From Chondrus crispus (lineage: Eukaryota > Rhodophyta > Florideophyceae > Gigartinales > Gigartinaceae), in assembly GCF_000350225.1 (NCBI RefSeq), contig NW_005178559.1, positions 294,236 through 358,235 on the forward strand: a stretch of 64,000 nt of DNA, in the 5' to 3' direction. Both the position numbers and the translations under genes were made by a program. Of this stretch, positions 1 to 9,723 are shown in pieces. Numbering within the stretch: position 1 is the first letter of the stretch; each line of letters begins with the position of its first letter. The notes beneath the pieces were generated by a model. That model had not been told where the DNA came from. It did no database searches and worked only from the letters and a program-made list of their open reading frames with translations.

Positions 1-434
1 TATAAAGGTTCGGAAAAGAGCTGTATAAACCGAACCTCATTCGCTCATACGCGGACGTTTTCTGTTCAAACATCCACGCCAAAAAATCCGACATACCCCC
101 GTGCTTGAGAACCGCCAATACCATAAACAGCACGTCTTTAAGCTTCTGCGCGCATTTGCGCCCACGACCGACGTTGTAGTTTACAAGGACCAACGCCTCA
201 AACCCAGCCCAAATGCCGATGAATTGGGTCGGGTTGAAGTCGTTCATCTCCAAAATGGCCTTCGCACCCTCTCATCGTAGAAACGGTCAAATATCGGCGC
301 ATCAGTCCCATTATCCTCCTCACTGTTCTCTGGGCGCTCGTACTCGAACGCCTCGAGCCCATTACGGCGATCAATTGACGCATTGGCGAGGAGTTGCAGG
401 GCTTGTGCTGCATCGTGGGATGAGAAGCAGGCCA
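1..434 (-). pseudogene. DDE-type transposase N-terminal fragment (Harbinger/IS4-like)
   Basis: Seen: reading leftward from an ATG at 434, an open frame (MACFSSHDAAQALQLLANAS...) runs to a TGA near 244. A one-base shift near 250-260 continues as an open frame to the window edge, with a LKDVLFMVLAVLKHGGMSDF segment followed by AWMFEQKTSAYERM. Known: a helix-turn-helix of the form 'lkd.Lfl.L.yLKhGg....la..F' sits just before the DDE catalytic domain in PIF/Harbinger and related transposases. Inference: this is the 5' part of such a transposase, with one frameshift. The catalytic domain lies outside the window, so the superfamily is tentative. The open frame upstream of 434 (to 903) is proline/serine-rich with no recognisable domain and is probably not coding. 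Confidence 0.45.
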
Positions 435-1034
435 TAGTGCAGTGTGCGATTTTGATAGGAAATGGCAGGCGAGATGGGCACACGGCGGAGAAAGCGGGGG
501 TGGGACAAGAGGGGTAAAAGTGGCAGAGCAGATGGAGAGAAACTATTGCAGAGTGGGGGAGAGACGATGGGGGACAGGGAGATAGGATGGGAAGGAGTGG
601 AAGTGGGCGTGGACTTGTGTAGGTATAAAGGTGGCGTGTGTGGGATTGGAGTCGCAAGGTGGGGAAGGGGGGCTTGACACTGAAGGTGTAGAAGGCGGAG
701 CGGAAGGGGCCGGGATGAGGGCGGGAAGAACCAGTTCTGATTTTTTGAAAGGCGTTGATCTCTGTCATTACGATGTGGCCCGGTCTTTTATCAAATGAAC
801 TGGGCGTTGCAGGTTGAGATGCCGCTCTTTCACATTCAATCGAAGTCCAGGAATTGACCACGTATTGGCGATTCGCGGGTTTCTTGTCGAAAAGGTCGAC
901 CATATTTACAGTTAGTGTATGATATATTTATTAATTTGTGATACGTCAAAAATAGTTGTCTTCTCAGTAGTTATTTGGTTCTTTGGGCTGTCCGAGAGAA
1001 TTTGCGTGAATGGTCTACTGTAACTGTATCATAC
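435..1034. other. no gene seen
   Basis: GA-rich then AT-rich DNA upstream of the transposase fragment. Open frames here are low-complexity translations of purine-rich sequence. No terminal repeat could be recognised. Confidence 0.5.
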
Positions 1035-1119
1035 AGTAAAACCCCGAGTACGAGATAATCTCGTACTCGGGGTTTTACTATCTCGTACTCGGGATTTTAC
1101 TATCTCGTACTCGGGGTTG
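1035..1119. repeat. perfect palindrome plus 22-bp tandem repeats
   Basis: Seen: 1035-1056 and 1058-1079 are perfect reverse complements (22 bp each, 1-base spacer). The right arm then repeats head-to-tail with a 22-bp period; the core tctcgtactcgg begins at 1059, 1081 and 1103, with one or two changes in later copies. The structure can form a near-continuous hairpin. No gene is associated with it. Confidence 0.9.
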
Positions 1120-2231
1120 TACCGGGAGAGTGTTCAGAATTCATGATGAGGGCATCTCCAGCGCGCCAATCCATACCCCTAATTTATTTTTTTCGGTACT
1201 GTTGCGAGTGTCGGAGAAATTACTGTAAAGGGGTACAGTAGAGTGAAAAGGGGAGCACAGGCCAAACGCGGCACGGGGTGCAAGGAGTACGCACAGGCCG
1301 GGTTGGCGCGGGGTGCGGTGGTCGGAGGGCGAACCACAGGGGAGAGACGGGACGCGTTGGCGCGAGGTTGTCGGTGGTGGTTGGTTTTTGTTGATGGTAA
1401 GATTTGATGCCGAGCACCGGGGCCGTTTACTCCTAGACATTTATAGTACTCTAGAACTCGAGGAGATACTTACCAAATAAACTAAAAGTGTCACTACGCT
1501 ACCAAAAGGAGGGTTGCTACCCAGGAAGCCTTTCAAACGTACCTAAAAAAGTAGTTCTTAAAGCTAGGTAACACATTCCATAAGGTAATAGTACACCTGA
1601 GGCCTAATATGGCAAAGGTGGGTGGTAGGTGACAAAAAGGTGTAGGATACAGCTAATTTGTAGGCTACAGTGCGAATCAGGCAACATATTATCATAGGTA
1701 GTCCCAATCTAAACACAATTCACTTTAACAGCGAGGACGTGGGCTGAAGGGGCGGAGGACAGGGCAAAAAGTCGAACTATGGCTATCAGTAACTCTTTTT
1801 CTTTATCACAGGGTATTATCATATAGTGGAATCAGAGCATGTGTAGGGACACTTGGGGCCTGATAATTGGCTGTGGAGTAATAGTGGCGGTGCTGCGCGA
1901 TCATTCGTTTGATCGGAAGTGAGCGTCAGCAGGCCGACAATACGCCCGATGGCGGTGCACCAGGTACGGCGCTCCAGGGGGCAGAAACGAATGGTGTCTA
2001 GGAGGTAGGTAATGGGTCGTGGAGGTCGCAGGAAAGGTTGTGAGAGAATGCGGGGACAGAGGGGCGCGGGAAGCAGGATAGGGAGAGTTAGAAAATCTAC
2101 TTGAGGAGGCTTCTCCCAGAAGTGAAAGAGGACACAGAATCTGGTAAAGAGCGGCTGAGTCGTCGCTGTGGGACTGTCAATGTCCCTGTCTACCTCCCAG
2201 ACCAAGCGCTCACGGTGTAACCGTGACAGTA
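1120..2231. other. no gene seen
   Basis: Both strands contain short open frames without recognisable domains. Around 1470-1600 the tetramers TACC and GGTA recur at irregular intervals. I found no terminal repeats here. Confidence 0.5.
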
Positions 2232-3397
2232 CCCTTCCAGGAAAGTGTAATTTGGTAACATCTTTTTTAAATTAACTTCAAAACTACTTCCCCTTGCCCA
2301 AATGAGATCAGACTGGTGGTGATGGATGCTCCGTGTTTGCTAACCAACTGGTCCCAGTTATGGCTAGAGATTCCGTATCTCTTCTCAGGAGTAGATACAG
2401 AATCTATAGCCATACTGGGTCAGAGAAACCCCGAATTTTCTTTTAGGTGTACCAGTCCAGAAAGTATTATTTGGTAAAAAAGGCTAATTTGGTGATTCAG
2501 TTCTCGTTGCTCCCACTGTACGAAAGCATGCCGCAGAGGTAAAATCAGTGCGGACAATGGGTACAGTACAGTCATTCATTGTTGGACTCCAGGGAAATGC
2601 TCTGGGGCTTGGAGCATTCACCACGTCTACAGTTCCACGCAATGTTGCTTCCTCGTCTTCCAAAAGCTGAAGGAAAATGTCAACAACGAAAAGTCCGCTT
2701 CACTTGCAATAAAAAGGGGCAGAGATGCTCCTAAAAATCATGATAGCGTTAACAAGATTGTTATGAGTGCAAGTGCTCCCCGGCCACAAGTACCAAGAGA
2801 AAAGAGTCACACGGGCAGAAAAGAAATGATTCAGCTGGGGACGCCAGCAATTTATCTGATGTTTGGCAATTTCATTGCGCGCAGGAAGCAGAAAAAAAAT
2901 TGAGGAGGATCGGCTACAGCGAACAGCGAACAAAACAAAGAGACCTGCAGAAAGAACAGTAAGCAGAAGCGAAAAAGCCGAGGGCACAAAAAAGTCTGGG
3001 ATGCATGAAAAGTGGCAAGGCCTCAAAGCCTGTCAACTCAACCAAGAAGCGGGCACGATCAACTGCAGTTCCAAAGGCGCACGAAGGCCCCTCCCCAACG
3101 TGCGTCAACTCCTCATCATTCCCTATCAACGTTGCCGCGTCCGCGTTACTTGGTCTTTCTGGTGCCGGTCAAATTACCAAATAGTCCTTTTTCTAAACAT
3201 CTGTGTATTGCCGTACCAATAAAAGAAAATTCGGGGTTTCTCTGATCCAGAACGGCTAGAGATTCTGCATCTCCTCCCGGTTGATTAGCAAACGCAGAGC
3301 ATCCATCACTAGCAGTCTGACCTCATTTGGGCAAGGGGAAGTAGTTTTTCAAGTTAATTTAACAAAGATGTTACCAAATTATACTTTCGGGGAAGGT
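2232..3397. mobile_element. non-autonomous DNA element with ~200-bp terminal inverted repeats
   Basis: Seen: 2232-2453 is the reverse complement of 3213-3397. The match runs from 'ccttcc..gaaagt.taatttggtaacatc' through 'acttccccttgcccaaatga' to 'cagagaaaccccgaattttc'. The left arm carries about 35 extra bases near 2360-2400, themselves a small imperfect inverted repeat. Between the arms (2454-3212) I see no transposase frame. Known: long terminal inverted repeats around non-coding DNA are typical of foldback/MITE-like passengers of DNA transposons. The flanks do not show a convincing target-site duplication, so the superfamily is open. Confidence 0.75.
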
Positions 3398-3975
3398 TAT
3401 ATCCCATACATAACTTTATGTAATTGGCCGGATTCAATACATAGTTTTCACATGCCCGGTGGACACGTGGACAAGGTTTTGGAATGTTTGACTTACTTTC
3501 AAAGTTTCGGTTGGTTTTGGGGTTTTGACTTAGAGGTTCTAATTGACGCTCTTCCTTAGTCAGGTTGGGGGCTCCGGTGGTTAGTCGGTTGTTGTGCCTG
3601 CCTCTCCAACTCCCCGTCGTTCTGAACCGGGACCTTTATAGAACTCTAGAAAGTAGATACTCTACAGGTAAAATAGCATAGACTACACTAAAATCGAACT
3701 TTTCCATTGTAGACCCTACTAAAATGCTCTTCTGGCCGTGTTTTCACTCTTCCTCTCGTCTCACCATGGTCCTCGTCGCCTGCAGGATCCCCTTCGGATC
3801 CTGTTGGCTCTGCCTGGGTCGTCCTCGGGGACTCCTTTCGGTATAGAGTCCCCATTTCTTTACAAAGAGGACGACCTCTCGGTCATGGTGAGCCCTGTCG
3901 TGACGTGTACTGTACTGTACACGTCATGTACAGTACGATTCTGTCCCGCTCACCTCTTAATTACAATCTAAAGTT
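3398..3975. other. no gene seen
   Basis: AT-rich, with short frames only. Between 3654 and 3720 the motif TAGA(c/t)..CTAC recurs three times, 25 and 31 bases apart, hinting at the same kind of periodic organisation as the array that follows. Confidence 0.45.
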
Positions 3976-3979
3976 TACT

Positions 3980-4420
3980 GTCAAGAGGCTGAACGGGACC
4001 CTATCTTTACAATAATAGGTGTCAGAAAACCTATAAAATCCGACTTGGGATGTCAGAGACCATTTCAAATCGTAATGGATGTCATTTTTTACATTAATCC
4101 GGTATGTCGTCAGGCCGACAATATACCAAACGTTTGTCATTTTAAGCCATATTCCAGCGTCGTTGTCAACTTATTTTGATTGAATCCCTTATTATGTCAG
4201 GCAGACTGTATTCGTAACAAATTGTCATCGCTCAATACATATACAAAAGAGTGAGATCCGGTCTATGCATTCCAATTATGTTGTCATCTTTTGAGAGGAA
4301 TACTGGATGTTTGTCATCGGCGGAGAGAACCACGACCGATTCTCTTTTCCGACTCAGCTGTCAGATTTTAGTTTGCCTACGTACTGTCAAATTAGACTAC
4401 AAATCTAGATGAGCGGTCAG
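3980..4420. repeat. ~29-bp-periodic TGTCA array
   Basis: Seen: GTCA, nearly always preceded by T, starts at 3980, 4021, 4052, 4081, 4109, 4136, 4165, 4196, 4224, 4283, 4313, 4360, 4386 and 4416. Most steps are 26-31 bases; the 59-base step equals two units. Many units also carry AAT(C/A/T)C about 14-19 bases after the GTCA. The rest of each unit is not conserved. Either this is an old tandem repeat in which only the core was kept, or a row of protein-binding sites such as subterminal transposase sites. No protein is encoded. Confidence 0.75.
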
Positions 4421-4454
4421 AGTCGTCTTTTTGGTGAGCTTTTGACATGCTAAG

Positions 4455-4718
4455 ATGGTACGCAACACGAGCGTATTTTGGCGCACTTTTCCGCACGATC
4501 CAGTGACAGATTGCGGACAGCACATTATCCTACCCACGTTTTTCTCGGCACGCTACACAGCGCGTGCTGCGCCAAACTACGCTGCTGCACACTCTATTGG
4601 CGTACCCATGTTATGTCAACTGCGAGCACGTGTCCGAACCACTTGGGCGGTCACGGCCAACCGCGCGATACCGCAGCAAACATTGAGCCGCAATCCGGGC
4701 GATTAATCGGGACCCCAG
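4455..4718. other. no gene seen
   Basis: GC-richer flank before the LTR. The open frames on the plus strand show no domain. Its compositional break from the AT-rich array suggests a separate insertion or the flank of the LTR element. Confidence 0.4.
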
Positions 4719-5826
4719 TGTAGTGCCATGGTACTGCACCGGAACAGGAGATTGGTGGACTTAAGTATGATTTATTTCGCATTATTATTTTATTATTATT
4801 TAATTTTAATTAATATTATATTATATCTAGGATCTAGCGCCGAGAGCTACTGTAGTGGCTCCGGCGGGGCGATATATAGCTTAGCCTTCTGACCCATCAG
4901 TGAGTAAAGGTAACCCGAGTTGCCAGAGTCTGATATTGCCTTGGTCGAAGTCCGTCTTTTACAACACATTCCCTTCTACTATAGATTACTTCATCCTTTG
5001 CGCTCGGGTTTCCCTTTTTTCCTTTATTTTCCTATCCTTTTGTGGTGCAGTGCACCTCCACACCGCCAACGAGGGCATAAATCACGCTGTAGAAAGCGCG
5101 ACGCAAGGCACAGTCACCACCAGGGTATTCGAGTCCCTCTGTCCGGGTAACTCAGCGGGGTCGACGCCGTACCGCGGGTAGATCACGGTGTGCGCGTAGG
5201 GGTGCATTCCAGCGGCAGTGCGCTAGAAGGAGTAAACAAGAAGAAGAAGAAAAAAGAACGAAGAAGGAAGATAATGTAGAATTGCAGAGAATAGGGGAAA
5301 ACGTAAAGGAAAAACAAGAAAAAGGATGACAACGAAGGCTGCAGGTACTAGACTTAGCAAACGAGATAGGAACCGTAGAGGATCCTACCAAAGATGGGGT
5401 CCGATCAACCGATCCCTCTTTACTGTAGCGCCTTCCGACACCTGACCTATATAGGCCGAGCGCCGTCGTCGGCGTCGGTTACTAAATGGGTAGTTAATAA
5501 TTAATTATCGTCATTAGAATTGCCACCTGGCATTAGAAGCTAATTAGCGTAGAAACTTGTAGGTACCACGTATCTATACGTGTCGTACACGTGTTGTACA
5601 CGTATCATATACGTGTCATACCATTGTTATACACGTGTGGCCACATGTGGTACACGTGGGGTACCTTCCCAAGTGTGCGTGCACAGTACACGTGTGGAAT
5701 CATCCAAAGTCCAAAGTGTACGCGTACAATTTGGATGAGCACACGTGTGACACACGTGTCAAAGGCGGGGAGCGCGTCCCCACGACGGCAGTGACTAGGC
5801 GTACAGTACAGGGTCACTGCACTACA
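4719..5826 (+). repeat. 5' LTR of retrotransposon X
   Basis: Seen: it begins TGTAGTGCC and ends GCACTACA, the same inverted ends as the LTRs at 6583-7692 and 25510-26542, and is almost the same length (1108 bp). The promoter block at about 4830-5020 is clearly similar to 6740-6930: 'ctaggatctagcgccgagag', a GATATATAG TATA-like box near 4870, then 'ggtaacccgag' and 'cgaagtccgt'. The second half differs from the other LTRs and contains an 11-bp minisatellite and a reverse-oriented TATATAGG box near 5450, so an internal insertion is possible. No 5-bp duplication is expected at its inner edge. Confidence 0.7.
5567..5665. repeat. 11-bp ACGTG-containing minisatellite
   Basis: Seen: about eight copies of an 11-bp unit, consensus acgtgtcgtac, lie head-to-tail inside the LTR of element X. 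ACGTG or ACGTA starts at 5568, 5578, 5588, 5599, 5611, 5633 and 5653, that is about every 10-11 bases. Further CACGTG-type cores follow at 5690, 5743 and 5754. ACGTG is the core of bHLH/bZIP binding sites, so an enhancer role in the LTR is conceivable but not shown. Confidence 0.8.
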
Positions 5827-6133
5827 TCACCCCCTCTTCAATGGTCGTGCCGACCCGCCTTTGAAACGCGGTCCATTACCACTGCACCTTTCCCTGCACT
5901 GGCAACCCTGCGCGTGCTTCCATTCCTCCGCCTGTCTTGGCGCTTCAGTCCAACGACTCTCGCGGCTACGCGCGTATTTGCGCCGACGGCGGCGTTTCTG
6001 ACTGAGATCTTTGCGATTTTTTCGCGTGCGTTCTGTTCGCGATTTTTTCTCCGAGTGCGTTTCTTCTTCTACGGTCATTTTTTCTTCCGTGTTCGTCTCA
6101 CTCTCACAGCTTCGCACCGCGGTCCTTCGCACT

Positions 6134-6582
6134 ATGTCTCAGCTTCAGGGCTTCCAACCAGGTTCATCCGGGCTTCCGCGCGTCACCGCGTATTCCGCCA
6201 GTTTGCTGATTTCTTCGGGCAAGGGTCGCTTGAACAGGCCCGGCTCTTCACGGCGGGGGCACGACCCCGTGATCTATTGCGATGAAGCGTTAATTAGGCA
6301 ATATTTGCGGGCGGGTTCTCTATGCTTGGGGCCCACAGCGGAGGCTGTCCGGGAGGAACAATGGACGCCAGAAAGGGCGAAGAAGTTCGCTGATGAGAAG
6401 CGTGTTATTTCTGACGGTCCTCGCCGGGGAAATGAGTAATGCTTCTTCCCGGACGTCAGTGGACTCCAACCGGAGGACTCTCGCAAAGAGGACGTCAAAG
6501 ATGACGAAAAGGATTTTGAACTTCGCCAGGTGGCGTCCGTGGAGACTCCCTTTCTGGCAGGAGGTCCTATACTCAAGATGAG
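6134..6582 (+). pseudogene. gag-like reading frame of element X, interrupted by element Y
   Basis: Seen: an ATG at 6134 opens a frame (MSQLQGFQPGSSGLPRV..., then GRLNRPGSSRRGHDPVIYCD) that stops at 6439. A one-base shift continues it as FPDVSGLQPEDSRKEDVKDD and further to 6582, where the LTR of element Y begins. Its position, 300 bases after the 5' LTR, is where gag is expected. No nucleocapsid zinc knuckle is visible in the preserved part. The region 5827-6133 would be the untranslated leader. Inference: this is the N-terminal part of a gag protein split by a later insertion. The protein itself is not recognised. Confidence 0.5.
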
Positions 6583-7692
6583 TGTAGTGCAATAATCGGC
6601 TGCACCGTGAGGGGGTGAAAAGAAAAGAATTGAGGGGTATGACAAATTGGGGCGGGTGACAAGTGAAAATTATTTCACTTTATTATTTTAATCAATAATT
6701 TTAATTAGTTGCAGATTAGTTATTGAATATTAGATTAGATCTAGGATCTAGCGCCGAGAGCTACTGTAGTGGCTCCGGCGGGGCGATATATACCTTAGCC
6801 CTCTGACCACCAAGTCAGTAAAGGTAACCCGAGTGGCCAAAGTTGAATAGCGTCTTGGTCGAAGTCCGTTTTTCCCAAGACGCTTCCTTTTACCACAGAT
6901 TACGTTATTCTTTGCGCTCGGGGGTTCCCTTTCCTTTTCCTTTATTTCACCTATCCATTTCTATTTCTATCTCTATTTCTATTCCCTTACCTTGCGTTGG
7001 TTCGACGGTGCCTGATTGTGACCCGCATTGTGACGACTGGAGTCATCGGGCTGTTTTGTTGGTTCTTTTGTTTGTTGTTGGTGCCATCCGCTTTGGTTGC
7101 GACCGGACCGGTGTAGGTGTCTTAGCCATCGGGCGACACGTGCGTGTAGCGCTGCTACTTGTTTACGTCCCCCGACGGAGACTGTTGCGACGACGTCTCC
7201 CTCGAAGGTCCTGTTTTGTATACAGGACAGTGTTGGTTCCATCGGATACAGGTTGCAACCGTTCCGGTGTCGGTAATTTGCCATCGGGCAGTACGGAGGT
7301 GTAGCGCTGCTACGTGTTTGCTAATTCCCGTCGAGCTGCGTTGTGGCGCTCCCGTCGAAGACCTTATCAAGGGTATAAGGTGTACCAGACGCTCAGCGAG
7401 CATTGGCCGTACGACCCATCGGGCCCGGCTTCTTAATCACCGCCCCGAACTCGCCGAGTGCCTGCCTTTACAAGACTCTGCCACCATTCATCCCAGGCCG
7501 GGCATCTTCCTTTTGCCCCCCCTATCAGGGATTTGAGCTACTGTGGGCCGCATACCCACCTAAAGGGAAAGGAAGAATCGGACACTCTGTAGGGCTGTGC
7601 CGTCGGCAACTCTTGTTGGCTGTTGTTTGTTGTTTGTGTTGTTGCTGGACCGTTGGACCCTGGTTCCGGCCTGACAGGCACATTGGACTACA
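6583..7692 (+). repeat. 5' LTR of retrotransposon Y
   Basis: Seen: it starts TGTAGTGCAAT and ends ATTGGACTACA, an 11-bp near-perfect inverted terminal match. Length is 1110 bp. A TATA-like GATATATAC box lies near 6787. The 3' part (7100-7692) is strongly similar to the reverse complement of 25510-25930, including 'tagcgctgctac' and the closing 'ggcacattg'. A (tctatt)n run lies at about 6957-6990. The flank is ATGAG (6578-6582); no matching 3' LTR is present in the window, so the element is truncated. Confidence 0.8.
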
Positions 7693-7813
7693 TAAGTGAT
7701 CTCCCGACCTAGAATCCAGGAAACTACGAAGCCCGATCTAGAATTTGGAACTGAAATCAGAAGTCCGAAATATGTAAATTAGTTCGATAGGTCTCGTTTA
7801 TTAAGAGAGGACC

Positions 7814-9082
7814 ATGGCATCAAGCCAGCCCAAGGACGTCGGTCCAGGGGTCCGAAGAGCTAGATCAGCTCAAGAGTCGAGAATTCGGCGAGGACCTTGT
7901 ACACGAAGCCGAGGAAATTCGGCTACTGATCCAGTTGCAGAAGCGTTCCCTTTGGGGACAGCCGTTGAGAAAAATGGCCTCGAAGAGAAGTTCGAGAAGT
8001 TGAGCGAGAAAATTCGTCAGGAGACGAAGAGCAAGTTCGACGAACATCTGGGCATTTTTCAGAAGCAACAGGAGTTGCTAAAATCCGAGTTCCACGCTGC
8101 GCTTGAAGAGCTGACAGCTGGTGTGGTTCTCGTTGAGAATTTAAGTACCGATGCGTCCCCGGGCCGAGATCCGGAAGTGCTGGACTCGCTAAAGCTCGCC
8201 TCGAAAGAAGCGCGGCGAGACGCGAATCAGGCCCTGGAAACGTTGGCCAAGACAAGGGACAGCATCGACGACCGGTTCTACCGCGCTTCATGACGACTCA
8301 AGGACCTTGAGCAAGCTGCAGGCCGGGCCGAACCAAGATTGGACGCGGGACCGCTCTCCGATGAAGAAGAACTCGACAGTCCAACGAGGAAGGACCAGTC
8401 AGCCCGGATCCGGGACTCCAAGTGGAAGAGCCCCAAGTCCGCCAAAGGCCGAAAGAAGAAGAAAAGTCACTGTACTGACGACCGCGAAAATTGCGACTCA
8501 AATTCGGAGTCGAATGTTTCAGAAGAAAATGGTGACGACGGCTCGTCGAACCATTCAAGAAATTCCGACCGAAGATCGACAGAAGGAAATGTAATTTCGT
8601 CAAATAAGAAGAGCTCCAAAAGAGGCGGAGTCACTTCGTCCGCCTCGCGGAGAGACAAGGAAGCGGAACCAGAAGACATCGCGACGCGGCGCGGACCGTG
8701 ATGGGAGGAGTTGGAGAAATTAAATCCGACCAACCACCTCTTCAAGAAGTTGCTTTTGTACAGGACGTATCGCCTGCGGAATCCGCAGACACATTTGTCG
8801 AGCAAGCGATGGACCGCCGTTCGAAAGATCAGAAGAGACATAACACCAAAGGTGAAGAGAGACAATACGTTCAAACGAGAAGATTGCGTATTAGTTCTAG
8901 ACTTTTTAGCTAAGATAGTCCAAGAATTCGACACCCAAGAGATGAACGAAGGCCAAGCGATCCGCTTGCTACCGGAGTTTCTCAGCGGAATCGCCCTGAG
9001 ACAGTACACTTCGGTGTCACAAACGGCTGGGTCCCACCATGGGAAAATATCCGTGTGGCCGGAGCCCTACAAGAAAAAATAA
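7814..9082 (+). pseudogene. gag polyprotein of element Y (three frames)
   Basis: Seen: an ATG at 7814, 120 bases after the LTR, opens a 159-codon frame rich in E, K and L with coiled-coil character (GLEEKFEKLSEKIRQETK). Two more frames continue at 8339-8701 (acidic/serine-rich, then basic) and 8711-9082. The last carries FKREDCVLVLDFLAKIVQEF and 'EGQAIRLLPEFLSGIAL', the spacing and composition of a retrotransposon capsid domain. Frame changes near 8290 and 8700 break the gene. No protease or reverse transcriptase follows, so the element is truncated near 9082. The family (probably Ty3-like) is inferred only from LTR size and gag layout. Confidence 0.6.
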
Positions 9083-9617
9083 AATATTTTGGAGTGTAAT
9101 TTGACCTTCATGTGATGGTTATTTACTGCTGTGACAAGTGTCGCGCTACACCGGCAGCAGGCGTGACGTTTTGCAATTGTGACCGCAATGGGATCATGCA
9201 TTGTTTCTGGGGTGATCACATGGCCCTCCCCCGTCAATGAAAGCGACCTCATATTTGACACCCCTTACAGACATAGAAACACAAACTCATTAGGGTACAT
9301 ACAAGCGGGTGATTTCATGCCGTTATGGGCCTTACGACCCACTCCCGAATACCTCGTCGACGCGCACATCACACTCATCTTTTCTTTTGGCTTTACTCAG
9401 AATCGTACCAGCGTAGCTATTGAATCGGGCCTCATTTACGTGTCCGTTCTTTTGCAGTTCGCCATGCTCACAGTTCTATCCATACACTTCAGCCTCTTGA
9501 GATTCGCAAGGAGATTTGGCCTGTATGTGATCTTTGCCTTTTCCTAGATAAGCTCCAGCCTGCAAACGAAACCCGGCAATGAAATGCCAGCGCACCACGG
9601 CTCCCCACTTCAAGCGC
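9083..9617. other. no gene seen
   Basis: A 122-codon plus-strand frame (9179-9547) has no recognisable domain and its codon use looks non-coding. It may be the distal flank of the minus-strand transposon that follows. Confidence 0.4.
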
Positions 9618-9723
9618 TCAATAGGTAAATTGGCTCTGTGACCAGTGTCCGTATGACTCTTCCCCAGTTACATTCCAAATATCACCGGCCCCTGATGCCG
9701 CGCAAGATCCTGTTCTTACTGTC

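Noticed and set aside
244..903. 219-codon minus-strand frame as one protein
   Set aside because: The first two thirds are Pro/Ser/Leu-rich translation of a purine-rich strand; only the part from the ATG at 434 fits the transposase.
3980..4420. CRISPR-like regular spacing
   Set aside because: Only a 4-5-base core is conserved, there are no true direct repeats, no leader and no cas genes, and the genome is eukaryotic.
9179..9547. 122-codon plus-strand frame as a membrane protein
   Set aside because: Some hydrophobic stretches but no family, no conserved start context, and it lies in transposon flank DNA.
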